Assembly (NCBI GenBank): GCA_013002465.1 | Contig: JABDJO010000056.1 | Span: forward strand, 1 to 62,762 | From: Silicimonas sp. | GTDB lineage: Bacteria; Pseudomonadota; Alphaproteobacteria; Rhodobacterales; Rhodobacteraceae | Length of the DNA stretch: 62,762 nucleotides | Reading direction: 5' to 3' | Shown here: in pieces, positions 46,181 to 55,756 of the stretch | How positions within the stretch are numbered: position 1 is the stretch's first letter | Layout: every line of letters begins with the position of its first letter | Notes under the pieces: generated by a model | Database searches by the model: none | What the model was told of the DNA's origin: nothing | What the model saw: the letters and a program-made list of their open reading frames with translations, nothing else | Position numbers and translations under genes: made by a program

Positions 46181-47536
46181 ATGGACACCGCTGCGACATC
46201 CTTGATGCAAAAAGCTGACGGATCGACTGTCACTCCGGGATATATGCCCGGCTTCGGGAACGACTTTGAAACGGAAGCCCTGCCGGGCGCGCTGCCGATT
46301 GGTATGAACAGCCCCCAGAAATGCAACTATGGCCTTTACGGTGAACAATTGTCGGGCACGGCATTCACGGCCCCCAGCCATCAGAACGAACGAACCTGGT
46401 GCTATCGCATCCGACCCTCGGTCAAGCATTCCAGCCGCTATGAACAAATCGACGTGCCCTACTGGAAAAGTGCGCCCAATATTGTGCCGAAGGTCACTTC
46501 ACTGGGACAATATCGCTGGGATCCGGTGCCTCACTCCGACGAACCGCTGACATGGCTTACCGGCATGCGCACCATGACCACTGCAGGCGATGTGAACACC
46601 CAGGTTGGTATGGCAACCCATATCTATCTGGTCACCGAAAGCATGGTGGACGCATATTTCTACAGCGCCGACAGCGAACTGCTGATCGTTCCGCAAGAAG
46701 GCAGGCTGCGTTTCACCACCGAATTGGGCATCATCGACCTGGAGCCGAAAGAGATCGCAATCATCCCGCGCGGCCTCTTGTATCGCGTTGAATTATTGGA
46801 AGGACCTGCCCGTGGTTTCGCGTGCGAAAACTATGGCCAGAAGTTCGAATTGCCCGGTCGCGGACCCATTGGCGCCAACTGCATGGCCAATCGCCGCGAT
46901 TTTAAGACACCGGTCGCCGCCTTTGAAGACCGCGAAACCGCTTCGACCATCACCATCAAGTGGTGTGGTCAGTTCCACCGCTGCGAGATTGATCATTCGC
47001 CTCTGGATGTGGTGGCTTGGCACGGAAACTATGCGCCGCTCAAATACGACCTGCGCGCCTATTGTCCGGTCGGTGCTATCCTGTTCGACCACCCGGATCC
47101 GTCGATTTTCACCGTTTTGACAGCCCCTTCAGGCCAGCCGGGCACGGCAAACATCGACTTTGTTCTGTTCCGCGAGCGCTGGATGGTCATGGAAGATACC
47201 TTTCGCCCACCCTGGTATCACAAGAACATCATGTCCGAGCTGATGGGCAATATCTACGGCCAGTACGACGCGAAACCACAGGGCTTCATCCCCGGTGGCA
47301 TCAGTCTGCATAACATGATGATCCCTCACGGTCCTGACCGCGAAGCCTTTGAACGCGCGTCGAATGCAGATCTGCAGCCCGAAAAACTGGACAACACGAT
47401 GTCATTTATGTTCGAAACACGGTTTCCGCAGCATCTGACGGAATTCGCGGGCAAAGAGGCCCCCTTGCAGGACGATTACATTGATTGCTGGTCATCGCTT
47501 GAAAAAAAGTTCGATGGCACGCCGGGAAAGAAGTGA
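46181..47536 (+). CDS. hmgA: Homogentisate 1,2-dioxygenase
   Basis: 451 residues from the ATG at 46181 (TTGGAG upstream). Family sequence is clear: [40 protein letters not shown], and toward the C terminus the iron region including [16 protein letters not shown] and [12 protein letters not shown]. The Fe(II) enzyme opens homogentisate to maleylacetoacetate, a central step of tyrosine and phenylacetate breakdown. The next enzymes, maleylacetoacetate isomerase and fumarylacetoacetase, are not in the window; in their place comes the convergent molybdenum hydroxylase cluster. Confidence 0.95.
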   Translation: MDTAATSLMQKADGSTVTPGYMPGFGNDFETEALPGALPIGMNSPQKCNYGLYGEQLSGTAFTAPSHQNERTWCYRIRPSVKHSSRYEQIDVPYWKSAPNIVPKVTSLGQYRWDPVPHSDEPLTWLTGMRTMTTAGDVNTQVGMATHIYLVTESMVDAYFYSADSELLIVPQEGRLRFTTELGIIDLEPKEIAIIPRGLLYRVELLEGPARGFACENYGQKFELPGRGPIGANCMANRRDFKTPVAAFEDRETASTITIKWCGQFHRCEIDHSPLDVVAWHGNYAPLKYDLRAYCPVGAILFDHPDPSIFTVLTAPSGQPGTANIDFVLFRERWMVMEDTFRPPWYHKNIMSELMGNIYGQYDAKPQGFIPGGISLHNMMIPHGPDREAFERASNADLQPEKLDNTMSFMFETRFPQHLTEFAGKEAPLQDDYIDCWSSLEKKFDGTPGKK

Positions 47537-47607
47537 AACCGGATACCTGATCGAAAGCGCCCAAGACCCGCCGCTGCAACCGAAGCTACGGTTCATGCGC
47601 GCCGCAA

Positions 47608-47853
47608 TCATCCACCGGTCAGGCGCCGCATGAGAAAGATCTCGGCATCGTCCGGTAATTCCTTGGACCAATTGTCACGATAAATCACCCCGTCAATGGC
47701 AACCGCGACGTCGTTCTTTAGGACCGGTTCAAGCCCAGGATATCGCTCTTCCAGCTTGCGGAAAAGTTCGCGAATATCCTTGGCTTCGATCTGAATCTGT
47801 CTCTCATTATCTGCCAGCGCCGCAAGTGCTGCCGACAGGTTCACCTCGGCCAT
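47608..47853 (-). CDS. MoaD/ThiS-like small protein with C-terminal Gly-Gly
   Basis: 81 residues with the ubiquitin-like beta-grasp pattern (VNLSAALAALADNERQIQI, VAVAIDGVIYRDNW) and the conserved ...LTGG end used to form a thiocarboxylate. Here it sits last in a molybdenum hydroxylase operon, overlapping the stop of the Mo subunit by one base (TGATG), so it may supply sulfur for the cofactor of this particular enzyme rather than serve as the general MoaD. Confidence 0.75.
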   Translation of the reverse strand: MAEVNLSAALAALADNERQIQIEAKDIRELFRKLEERYPGLEPVLKNDVAVAIDGVIYRDNWSKELPDDAEIFLMRRLTGG

Positions 47854-50117
47854 CAGCCCTCGCTTTCCCCCTCCAAAGCCGCAAGGATCCGCGGCGGCGA
47901 CATTGGAATGTGTGTCATGCGCACGCCCGCTGCATTGGACACCGCGTTGGCGATTGCCGCGAGCGGTGGAACGATCGAGGTTTCGCCGACACCGCGAACG
48001 CCATAGGGGTGGTTCGGGTTCGGGATCTCAAGGATTTGCGTGTCGATCATCGGCAGATCAGAGCACACTGGAATGCGGTAATCGAGAAAACCCGGGTTTT
48101 GCAGGCGCCCGTCTTCGCCGTAGATGTACTCCTCGTTCAACGCCCAGCCGATGCCCTGGGCGGCACCGCCCTGATACTGGCCTTCCACATAATCGGGATG
48201 CACCGCCTTGCCGGCGTCCTGGATCACGGTATAGCGCAGGATTTTGGTTGCGCCTGTTTCCGGGTCGACCTCGACGTCGCAGATATGCGTGGCGAAAGAA
48301 ACACCTGCACCGTCGGCCACCAACTCGCTGTGGCCGGCAATTGGTCCGCCGGTTTTGCCTGCGGTTTCAGCAATATCGGCGATCGTCAACGGCGGAAGAT
48401 TGCCGTGCTTTTTGTCAGTCGCCTTGGCGCAACCGTCTTCCCAAATCACGTCCTCGACCGGGATATCCCAGGTCAGAGCGGCCCGTTCCCGCAACACCTT
48501 CACCGCATTCCGGGCTGCCGAGATCGTGGCCATGGACGACGAAAACGTCCCCCGGCTTCCGTCGGTCATGTCGTTATACCCAAGCGATGCCGTATCCGCG
48601 ACAACAGCTCTTACGTTTTCGTATGGAATGCCCAGTTCCTCGGCCGCGACCAGCGACAACGAGGCGCGCGCGCCGCCCACATCGACAGTGCCCACAGCCA
48701 GCGTGGCCGTGCCGTCGGACCCGATGTTGAGATCGGTGCAGGTCTGACCACCGAAGTTGAACCAGAATCCGCAGGCCATGCCACGTCCCTGGTTCTTGCC
48801 AAGCGGCGCTTTCATGTGCGGATGGTTCTGCGCCGCCTCAAGCGTCGGTCCAATGCCAATGGGTCCGTAAACGGGCCCGTAGGACGATCTTGTCCCTTCC
48901 TTAGCAGCGTTCTTGATACGAAACTCGATGGAATCGAGCCCGATCTTTTGGGCCAGTTCGTCAATCGTGCTTTCCACGGCAAAAGCAGCCATAGGCGCCG
49001 ATGGTGCGCGATAGGCAGCGGCCTTGGGGCGATTGACCAGCACTTCGTATCCGACGGATTTGACGTTCTTCAGGCCGTAGCATGCAAATGAGGTCTTGGC
49101 GCCAAACTCGCCCCAGATGTCTTCGTATGGTCCGCAAGAATACCGCAGGGTCGCCTGAGCGGCCGTAATGGTGCCATCCTTCTTGGCGCCGATCTTGACG
49201 TCAATCGAAGTCGCACTTGTCGGCCCCGAGGCACGAAACACCTCGTTGCGTGACATGACGATCTTGACGGGCCGACCCGCCTTCCGGGACAAGGCAAGCG
49301 CCACGGGTTCCATCCAGACATGGGTCTTTCCACCAAAGCCGCCACCGATCTCGGACGACGTGACCCGCAGCTTTGAAACGTCCAGGCCAAGAAGATCCGC
49401 GCAGTTCTGGCGATAGACGAAGTGGCCTTGAGTGCAGACCCACATATCCGCCGTGCCGTCGGGATTCATGCTCGCGACACAGGCATGCGGTTCGATATAG
49501 CCCTGATGAGTCTGTTCCGTCCTGAAGCTGCGTTCGACGATTACGTCGGCTTCTGCAAATCCTTCGTCCACGTCGCCATGGCCAAATTCCGAGCGGTTGG
49601 CGATGTTTGAAGGGGTTTGCGGCTTTGGTTCGACACCGCCTGTGAAGACATCATCGCGCAGTACCGGAGCGGAAGGTTTCACCGCCTCGTCAACGTCGAT
49701 CACATGCGGCAGCACTTCATACTCGACCTCGATGCGCTTTAACGCCTCGCGCGCAGTCTTTGCGTCCACGGCTGCAACGGCGGCAACTGCATGTCCATCA
49801 TAAAACGCCTTTGAGCGCGCCATGCAGTTGTCGAGAATATCGAACAGAGTCTGGTCGCCGTTTGTGAGGTCAGGCAGATCTGCGGCGGTAACCACCGCCT
49901 TTACGCCCTTCAGCCTTTCAGCGCCGGACGTGTCGATGCTGACGATACGGGCATGTGCGTGAGGGCTGCGAAGAACACGGCCCACCAGTTGCCCGGGCAT
50001 ATTGAAGTCGGCACCGTAACGGGCGCGTCCTGTAACCTTGTCCACGCCATCGGGTCGAACGGGCCGGGTACCAACGGAATTGTAATCCTGCGCTTTGTAT
50101 TTGGCATCAAAACTCAT
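47853..50117 (-). CDS. Molybdenum hydroxylase large subunit (xanthine dehydrogenase family)
   Basis: 754 residues. It has the aldehyde oxidase/xanthine dehydrogenase architecture: RPDGVDKVTGRARYGADF, substrate entrance EIGGGFGGKTHVWMEPVA, and the molybdopterin-binding domain with the essential glutamate near residue 712 (RGVGETSIVPP). The partners CoxS- and CoxM-like genes are upstream on the same strand. The substrate (a purine, N-heterocycle, aldehyde or aromatic CoA ester) cannot be read from the sequence. The nearby aromatic genes hint at a ring substrate, weakly. Confidence 0.83.
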   Translation of the reverse strand: MSFDAKYKAQDYNSVGTRPVRPDGVDKVTGRARYGADFNMPGQLVGRVLRSPHAHARIVSIDTSGAERLKGVKAVVTAADLPDLTNGDQTLFDILDNCMARSKAFYDGHAVAAVAAVDAKTAREALKRIEVEYEVLPHVIDVDEAVKPSAPVLRDDVFTGGVEPKPQTPSNIANRSEFGHGDVDEGFAEADVIVERSFRTEQTHQGYIEPHACVASMNPDGTADMWVCTQGHFVYRQNCADLLGLDVSKLRVTSSEIGGGFGGKTHVWMEPVALALSRKAGRPVKIVMSRNEVFRASGPTSATSIDVKIGAKKDGTITAAQATLRYSCGPYEDIWGEFGAKTSFACYGLKNVKSVGYEVLVNRPKAAAYRAPSAPMAAFAVESTIDELAQKIGLDSIEFRIKNAAKEGTRSSYGPVYGPIGIGPTLEAAQNHPHMKAPLGKNQGRGMACGFWFNFGGQTCTDLNIGSDGTATLAVGTVDVGGARASLSLVAAEELGIPYENVRAVVADTASLGYNDMTDGSRGTFSSSMATISAARNAVKVLRERAALTWDIPVEDVIWEDGCAKATDKKHGNLPPLTIADIAETAGKTGGPIAGHSELVADGAGVSFATHICDVEVDPETGATKILRYTVIQDAGKAVHPDYVEGQYQGGAAQGIGWALNEEYIYGEDGRLQNPGFLDYRIPVCSDLPMIDTQILEIPNPNHPYGVRGVGETSIVPPLAAIANAVSNAAGVRMTHIPMSPPRILAALEGESEG

Positions 50118-50119
50118 GG

Positions 50120-50596
50120 TCAGCTTCCCCTCAATTCTTGCGCGGCATCCTGGACAGCGCGCACAATCTTGTCATAGCCGGTACAGCGACAAAGGTTACC
50201 GGCAAGCCAGAATCGGATTTCCTCTTCGGTTGGATCGGGATTGGCATCCAAGAGCGCCTTTGCCGCGACCAAAAAGCCCGGCGTACACACACCGCACTGA
50301 AGTGCCGCATGCTCAAGGAACTTGGTTTGCAGCGGATGAAGCTCGTCACCGTTGGCCATTCCCTCAATGGTCTCGATACTGCGGCCCTCTGCTTCGGCAC
50401 CCAGAACAAGGCACGCGCATACCAGTCGGCCATCAACCATGACGCTGCAGGCACCGCAGTCCCCTGTCCCGCACCCTTCCTTGGCACCCGTAAGACCCAA
50501 GCGCTCACGCAATACGTCCAGCAGCGTCTCTTCGGCCTGACAGAGGAATTCCACCTCGTCACCATTGATCGTCGTCGATACAGCTATTGCAGACAT
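50120..50596 (-). CDS. Molybdenum hydroxylase [2Fe-2S] subunit
   Basis: 158 residues. Two [2Fe-2S] sites are present: GCGTGDCGACSVMVDG with the plant-type Cys pattern, and CGVCTPGF paired with LCRCTGYDKI. This is the usual small subunit (CoxS/XdhC-like) carrying electrons between molybdenum and FAD. It starts one base inside the end of the FAD subunit gene and ends 2 bp before the Mo subunit start, so the subunits are translated together. Confidence 0.9.
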   Translation of the reverse strand: MSAIAVSTTINGDEVEFLCQAEETLLDVLRERLGLTGAKEGCGTGDCGACSVMVDGRLVCACLVLGAEAEGRSIETIEGMANGDELHPLQTKFLEHAALQCGVCTPGFLVAAKALLDANPDPTEEEIRFWLAGNLCRCTGYDKIVRAVQDAAQELRGS

Positions 50597-51483
50597 TACT
50601 TTCCTCCTGCGCGATCAAACGCAATGCGGGCGGCGCGCCTGGCCAGCACGCCCGAGACCTTTTTTCTGAACTCGATTGTTCCACGCTTGTCGTCAATGGG
50701 CTGACAGGCGGCGGAACAGACATCGGCCAGCCGCTCCAATGCCGCATCGTCAAGTTTTGTCCCGATGATCGCCTCGGCCGCTGGTTCAACCAAAAGCACC
50801 GTTGGCGCCACGGCACCCAGTGCGACCCGCGCCGACGTCACCAGCCCCTTGTCATCCAGCGATAGGCTGACGGCGACCCCGACGACGGCAATGTCCATCT
50901 CGGTGCGCGGGATGAACCGAAGATACGCGTCGCCTGACTGTGGCGCGCGTTTGTCAAGCTGGATGGCTTCGACAATCTCGCCCTTTTCAAGCGACGTTTT
51001 TCCCGGCGCAACCGGTATCTCCTCGACGGGAATGGTCCGGTTGCCATTTGGCCCGACAATGATCGCCTTGGCGCCCGCAGCGACCAGAGCGGGCACGCTA
51101 TCGGCCGCAGGCGACGCATTGCAAAGATTGCCCGCGACCGTGCATCGGCCTTGAATCTGAGTCGACCCGATCAGATTCGCGGCTTCGACCACACCTGGCC
51201 AGGCTTCTTTCAACATGGTGCTTTCGCCAAGCGCCGCACAAGACACCGCCGCGCCAACCGTATAGGCTTCGCTAGTTTCGCGGATTTCGTCCAGACCTTC
51301 GATGGATTTGATATCGACCACCAACTCGGCATCAAAATCGTCGTTCTTCATGATGACCAATAGGTCTGTACCGCCAGCCAGAGCATAGGCGCTTCCCTTG
51401 GCACCTGCCAACAAACTTGCCGCATCCATCAGTGACTTCGGGCGTTCATACTGCACCGGTCTAATCCTCTCGTTTTGGGCCAT
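50596..51483 (-). CDS. Molybdenum hydroxylase FAD-binding subunit
   Basis: 295 residues from the ATG at 51483. It is of the CoxM/XdhB FAD_binding_5 type: YALAGGTDLLVIMK, then IQGRCTVAGNLCNASPAADS as the FAD-binding loop and a C-terminal CO-dehydrogenase flavoprotein domain (VALGAVAPTVLLVEPAAEA). It is the first gene of the four-gene operon. Immediately upstream begins the mobile island, so its promoter lies in the island boundary region. Confidence 0.87.
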   Translation of the reverse strand: MAQNERIRPVQYERPKSLMDAASLLAGAKGSAYALAGGTDLLVIMKNDDFDAELVVDIKSIEGLDEIRETSEAYTVGAAVSCAALGESTMLKEAWPGVVEAANLIGSTQIQGRCTVAGNLCNASPAADSVPALVAAGAKAIIVGPNGNRTIPVEEIPVAPGKTSLEKGEIVEAIQLDKRAPQSGDAYLRFIPRTEMDIAVVGVAVSLSLDDKGLVTSARVALGAVAPTVLLVEPAAEAIIGTKLDDAALERLADVCSAACQPIDDKRGTIEFRKKVSGVLARRAARIAFDRAGGK

Positions 51484-51983
51484 TGGGTCGCAACGGGTCT
51501 TACTGTGCCAAGAAATGTCCAAGTACGCAAAGACACACAAGCGATTAACAGGCGATTCTTCTGATAGATCGCTGTGTCGATGGATTGGGACACCCAAACA
51601 GACCGATCCTCAGACCGATCCAGACCGGCTATTGATTGCAGTCATCGAAGGTGAAGTACAGATCCCTTGGAACAGAATTGGGCGGACAACGCATTGCGGG
51701 AGAACGATTGATACCCGACGTGCCGAAACGACGAACTTTTGCGAATGTGTTGGGCGAAAGCTGTCGTTCTTCGGGATACAGAATTTGAGTCAAACAGTTG
51801 TTTGAGAATCTGGCGGAAAGACAGGCCGCCGCGCGCCTGTAACAGAGCGTCTCATCGTGGTTGATTTTCTCAAATAAAGTTAAGTGTATAGCAAGGCCAA
51901 GCACCTCAACCCCTTGCAATCAGTAACACTCAATGCCATAGTTTTTGGTACGTAGGATGGTCGGTACGAATTGGGGGCTGGTG
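51484..51983. other. 500-bp gap at the left border of the mobile island
   Basis: There is no convincing gene: short open frames on both strands lack ribosome sites and known motifs. The part near the FAD subunit gene should contain the promoter of the molybdenum hydroxylase operon. Close to the integrase, GGTACG occurs twice 10 bp apart (51946 and 51962 region), a small direct repeat that could belong to an integrase-binding or attachment site. I could not identify a tRNA gene or tRNA 3' end that would serve as attachment site. Confidence 0.45.
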
Positions 51984-53273
51984 ATGCCGAAGAAAGCAAA
52001 GGAACTCGGTCCTCTGCACGTTAAACGGCTCCGGCACCCGGGCAAAGGCGGCAACGTGAACTATTCCGTTGGCGGCGTCGATGGCCTCCAGTTGCAAGTT
52101 ACACCAACGAATGCACGATCGTGGTTGTTGCGAACTATGGTCGCCGGGAAGCGCCGGAACATTGGCCTTGGTAGTTACCCAACAGTCAGCTTAGCGCAAG
52201 CGCGGGAGGCAGCCCGAGAAACGCGCGAACAGGTTCGCAAAGGGATTGATCCTGTAGAGTGGAAGCGTCAAGGGAGAGCCGAGTTGGCGGCACAACAAGC
52301 GCGACAATTGACCTTTGCTGCGGCTATGGAGCAATTCCTTGAGGTTAAACTCAAGGAATTCAAAAACGAGAAACATCGCAAACAGTGGCGAGCGAGTCTG
52401 GACACATACGCGGTGCCAATCATAGGGTCCAAGCCAGTCGCGGAAATCACGGTGCAAGACGTGCTAAGTGTATTGAACCCCATTTGGACTACAAAGACGG
52501 AAACTGCGAGCAGACTGCGGGGCCGCATCGAGGGCGTAATGGCGTGGTCCACCGTCAAGGGACACCGAGATGGCGACAACCCCGCGCGTTGGCGCGGCAA
52601 CCTGGATGCAGTGCTACCGAAACCTGGCAAGGTCGCGACAGTGAAGCATCATCCCGCGTTGGCACTGAAAGATGCAACTGAGTGGTTCTCCGATCTTCGA
52701 AACCGGCAAGGCGTGGCGGCCCGCGCTCTAGAGTTTCTGGCGCTGACAGCGGCGCGTTCCGGCGAGGTGCGTGGCGCGACCTGGGATGAAATCGATCTTG
52801 AGCGAAAACTTTGGATCATCCCGGCAGAACGAATGAAGGCACGTCGTGAGCATCGCGTGCCAATGGTCGAGGAGGCGATTGTGCTTCTGCAAAAATTGCC
52901 GAAGATTGGGAATTCTCCCTTCGTCTTTCCGGCTGTACGAGGCGGCCCGCTATCGGACATGGCGCTGAGTGCTTGCATGCGGCGTATCAATGCAACCCGC
53001 GACGGCGGTTTTCTTGATCCCCGATCTGGTCGACCCGCCGTTCCGCATGGATTGAGGAGCACGTTTCGGGATTGGGCAGCCGAGCAGACCGACTATCCGC
53101 CAGAGATGGCAGAGATTGCATTGGCGCATACAGTGGGATCGGAAGTGGAGCGGGCTTACAGGCGAACTGATCTGGTGGAAAAACGTCGGAGCATGCTTGG
53201 GAAATGGGCCGAGTATCTCGATAGAGGTGCCCGCCCATCCACTGGGAATCGGAAAAAAAATGCAATCAAGTAA
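51984..53273 (+). CDS. Tyrosine-type integrase (P4/DUF4102 type)
   Basis: 429 residues from the ATG at 51984, which follows a GGGGG site; an ATG at 51957 is possible. An N-terminal arm-binding domain of the DUF4102 type is seen (GGVDGLQLQVTP; RNIGLGSYPTVSLAQAREAA). The core-binding domain and catalytic domain follow with Arg in AARSGEVRGATWDE, HGLRSTFRDWA, AHTVGSEVERAYRR carrying the late His and the nucleophile Tyr. Such integrases insert satellites and genomic islands at tRNA or similar sites. It marks the left end of the island. The next gene starts inside its last 14 bases. Confidence 0.92.
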   Translation: MPKKAKELGPLHVKRLRHPGKGGNVNYSVGGVDGLQLQVTPTNARSWLLRTMVAGKRRNIGLGSYPTVSLAQAREAARETREQVRKGIDPVEWKRQGRAELAAQQARQLTFAAAMEQFLEVKLKEFKNEKHRKQWRASLDTYAVPIIGSKPVAEITVQDVLSVLNPIWTTKTETASRLRGRIEGVMAWSTVKGHRDGDNPARWRGNLDAVLPKPGKVATVKHHPALALKDATEWFSDLRNRQGVAARALEFLALTAARSGEVRGATWDEIDLERKLWIIPAERMKARREHRVPMVEEAIVLLQKLPKIGNSPFVFPAVRGGPLSDMALSACMRRINATRDGGFLDPRSGRPAVPHGLRSTFRDWAAEQTDYPPEMAEIALAHTVGSEVERAYRRTDLVEKRRSMLGKWAEYLDRGARPSTGNRKKNAIK

Positions 53274-53916
53274 ATATCCAGCCGCTGACGACAATGTTGT
53301 TCTTTCAGTCCGAGATGCCTTGATTGAGATGTTCCAAGAGTTATCTCCGCAGCTAGCACTATTCTTTGCCCTCCCACTCGTCTTCTGGTCCCGAATAGGC
53401 CACGAACTCCATCATGGGGGAAAATCTGACAAAGATGCACTGCAAAATCTGCGGGATTCTTTATTGGCGGCCAATTCAGCTTTGGATGTTCTGTCTTATT
53501 GGACAGCAACCGGATTAGAAACTGCGCTGCGCAGGAGCTATTTGGTGAAATTCGATGAGTTCAACGCGCGCGATCTATCTTTGCCTCCAACAAGTCGGGA
53601 GAATTTCCACGAAATCATTAGTATTTGCATTGCTGCGACGTCCGAGACTGAAGAAATGTGGGGAACCTGGCGAACCGACCATGGCAAGTCATGGAATGCA
53701 ATTTCAATGATCGACGAAGCGCGGCGCGTGTGGACAGCGATTACCGGAAAAAAAGCTCCGCCCAAGAAGCTTCGGAGGGAAACTAAATTCGCGGATTACC
53801 TGGATAAGTTGCTCAAGAGCGCTGGCATACATGTGAGTGTTACCGATGCCTACGACTCGTGGGCAGACATTGCCTATCAGGAAGGTAGCCCATTGGAGAC
53901 GCCCCAAAAAAAGTAG
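53260..53916 (+). CDS. Cargo protein of unknown function next to integrase
   Basis: 218 residues from the ATG at 53260, overlapping the integrase gene by 14 bases. A central hydrophobic stretch (LALFFALPLVFW) precedes charged, mainly helical sequence (KDALQNLRDSLLAANSALDVLSYW; FHEIISICIAATSETEEMWG). There is no known motif. In satellite-type islands the slot between integrase and the AlpA-like regulator often carries accessory or defence genes, so a phage-related role is a fair guess but unsupported by sequence. Confidence 0.5.
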   Translation: MQSSKYPAADDNVVLSVRDALIEMFQELSPQLALFFALPLVFWSRIGHELHHGGKSDKDALQNLRDSLLAANSALDVLSYWTATGLETALRRSYLVKFDEFNARDLSLPPTSRENFHEIISICIAATSETEEMWGTWRTDHGKSWNAISMIDEARRVWTAITGKKAPPKKLRRETKFADYLDKLLKSAGIHVSVTDAYDSWADIAYQEGSPLETPQKK

Positions 53917-54025
53917 GGGGATTTGAACGGAGCGACTGAGCAAACTTCCCTACTCCAAATTGAACAATTTGCAACCACATTGAACGCATCGACTTAGGAA
54001 TCGATTCGCAGCAATGGGTGCCATC

Positions 54026-54199
54026 ATGGGACAGACATACCTTTCAGACACCGACCTCGCTGACCGCTTTGGCGTCAGCCGCAACACAATCTGGCGCTGG
54101 CACCGCGAGCTTCTTGGGTTCCCTCGTGCCGTGCGCTTGTCGCAGGGATGCACCCGGTGGCGGCTATCCGAAATCGCGGAATGGGAGGCGTCTCGATAG
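54026..54199 (+). CDS. AlpA-like helix-turn-helix regulator/excisionase
   Basis: 57 residues from the ATG at 54026 (54014 is also possible). The MerR-like winged-helix pattern is clear: YLSDTDLADRFGVSRNTIWR, then HRELLGFPRAVRLSQGCTRW and LSEIAEWEASR. AlpA-family proteins control integrase or replication genes and act as excisionases of P4-like satellites, and this one sits between the integrase and the replication protein, as expected. Confidence 0.82.
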   Translation: MGQTYLSDTDLADRFGVSRNTIWRWHRELLGFPRAVRLSQGCTRWRLSEIAEWEASR

Positions 54200-54319
54200 A
54201 ATAAACTAACGTTCACTCACCGGTTCAGACCGCGATCACCTTGAGCAGTGCGGTGCAACTTCGATCCGAAAAAAGATCCACAATCAATCTCTTCTCAAAA
54301 GAAGGGAAATGGAGAAGCT

Positions 54320-55756
54320 ATGTCCAAGGACCTATCTCCGCTGTTTCGCGAGCCCAGACCCCCAAAGGCACGCCCGCGGTTTCGGTGCTCTGCAATTGAA
54401 AGCGCCGTGCAAGCCACAGCAACATTGACACAAGCACCCGACGTCATTGCCATGAATTCTGTGCTGTGCACCTTGAGCATCGCAACGCAGGGCCATGCTG
54501 ATGTGCAGACATTGGGCGGCGAAGCACCCCTCAGCCTCTTGTTGCTCACGATCGCAAAATCTGGCGAACGCAAAACGTCTTGCGACAAGCTGGCGTCTCG
54601 TCCTCTGGAGAAATACCAACGCAAGCAATTGGCCACATACGATCAACAACTTCGATTGCAACACTCGCGCAAGTCACCTGGCTGCGGAGCTGTCTTCGAA
54701 GAAGAAGATGATGAAGATGCCAAGAATGCCGACGACATCGCTGATCAAGAGCCGATCAATCCAACCATCCTGTTCAGCGATACAACTTTCGAAGCGTTGA
54801 TAGAGCAGCTAGCAAAAGGCACGCCTTCGATTGGGGTCAAAAACGACGACGGTGGTCAATTCCTCGGCGGATACTCGATGAAAGCCGGACAGCGACTAGG
54901 GACCGCCGCTGGCATATCCAAATTGTGGGATGGAACGACACTGGATCGTCACCGCGTCGGCAGCGGTTCGTCTGTATTGCAAGGCAAGCGTGTAAGTCTG
55001 CATCTGATAGTGCAGCCGCAGGTGGCCAACGATGTTCTGGCGGACCCTCGGCTCATCGACCAGGGCCTTCTATCGCGTGTTCTTGTCGCTTGGCCCGAGA
55101 GCTCGATCGGGTATCGGACGATCGATGATCCGGAGCTGCAGAAGTCATCGACGGAAAATGCCAAAGAAAAGTTGCGTGAGTTTGAAGCCTTCGTGGAGCG
55201 CCTCATGAACCGACCGCTACCAACTGTGCCGCACGACCGAAGGATACTTAGCCCGAAAGCCTTGGCAATTCCACCAGAGCAGATGATCGTTCTGACGAAA
55301 TTCTATAACCGCGTTGAGATTGAACTTCGGCCGGGCGGCGACTTCGAGTATATCGGTGATTTTGTGTCCAAGATCTCGGAGCAGGCCTGTCGTATTGCAG
55401 GAATCCTGACAATCTTCGAAAACCCTGGTGCGGATCACGTTTCATTGGACGCTATGGAAAATGGAATTGAGCTTGCGGAGTGGTATCTCATGGAGCTCCA
55501 TCGTCTCCGCGAATGCGGCGTTGTCTCGCCTGATGTGCGCGACGCAGAAGTCCTGCGGCAGTGGCTCGTCAGCAATCGTTCTGGCCAAGTCGTCACCGCC
55601 AGAGACATTGCGCGGCACGGACCGCGGCCGACCTTCGATGCGGTCCGCGTAAGGGAGCTAATGGAGATTCTTGTGGCGCACGACTGCGTCGAGCTTCAGG
55701 CACCGAACACGCTCGTCGGTGGTGCCCGGACCAAATGGTCGTGGAAAGTCCAATGA
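54320..55756 (+). CDS. DUF3987 replication protein (primase/helicase-like) of the island
   Basis: 478 residues from the ATG at 54320, which has GGAGA upstream. It resembles DUF3987/YfjI proteins: PPLSLLLL-like opening of a P-loop domain with a degenerate Walker A (AKSGERKTSCDKL), the acidic strand in ILFSDTTFEALIEQL, and KRVSLHLIVQPQVANDVLADPRL. The C-terminal part carries a winged helix (VVTARDIARHGPRPT). These proteins are typical of phages, satellites and islands and are thought to drive their replication. The 3' end overlaps the next gene by 4 bases. Confidence 0.75.
   Translation: MSKDLSPLFREPRPPKARPRFRCSAIESAVQATATLTQAPDVIAMNSVLCTLSIATQGHADVQTLGGEAPLSLLLLTIAKSGERKTSCDKLASRPLEKYQRKQLATYDQQLRLQHSRKSPGCGAVFEEEDDEDAKNADDIADQEPINPTILFSDTTFEALIEQLAKGTPSIGVKNDDGGQFLGGYSMKAGQRLGTAAGISKLWDGTTLDRHRVGSGSSVLQGKRVSLHLIVQPQVANDVLADPRLIDQGLLSRVLVAWPESSIGYRTIDDPELQKSSTENAKEKLREFEAFVERLMNRPLPTVPHDRRILSPKALAIPPEQMIVLTKFYNRVEIELRPGGDFEYIGDFVSKISEQACRIAGILTIFENPGADHVSLDAMENGIELAEWYLMELHRLRECGVVSPDVRDAEVLRQWLVSNRSGQVVTARDIARHGPRPTFDAVRVRELMEILVAHDCVELQAPNTLVGGARTKWSWKVQ

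Noticed and set aside
47826-49091. 421-codon open frame opposite the molybdenum hydroxylase large subunit
   Set aside because: Shadow of a gene with intact active-site motifs; no ribosome site or similarity.
51398-51919. Short frames on both strands in the gap before the integrase
   Set aside because: No ribosome site, no motif, partly overlapping the FAD subunit gene; treated as non-coding.
51484-51983. Possible tRNA attachment site for the integrase
   Set aside because: I looked for a tRNA gene or its 3' end with T-loop pattern on both strands and found none.
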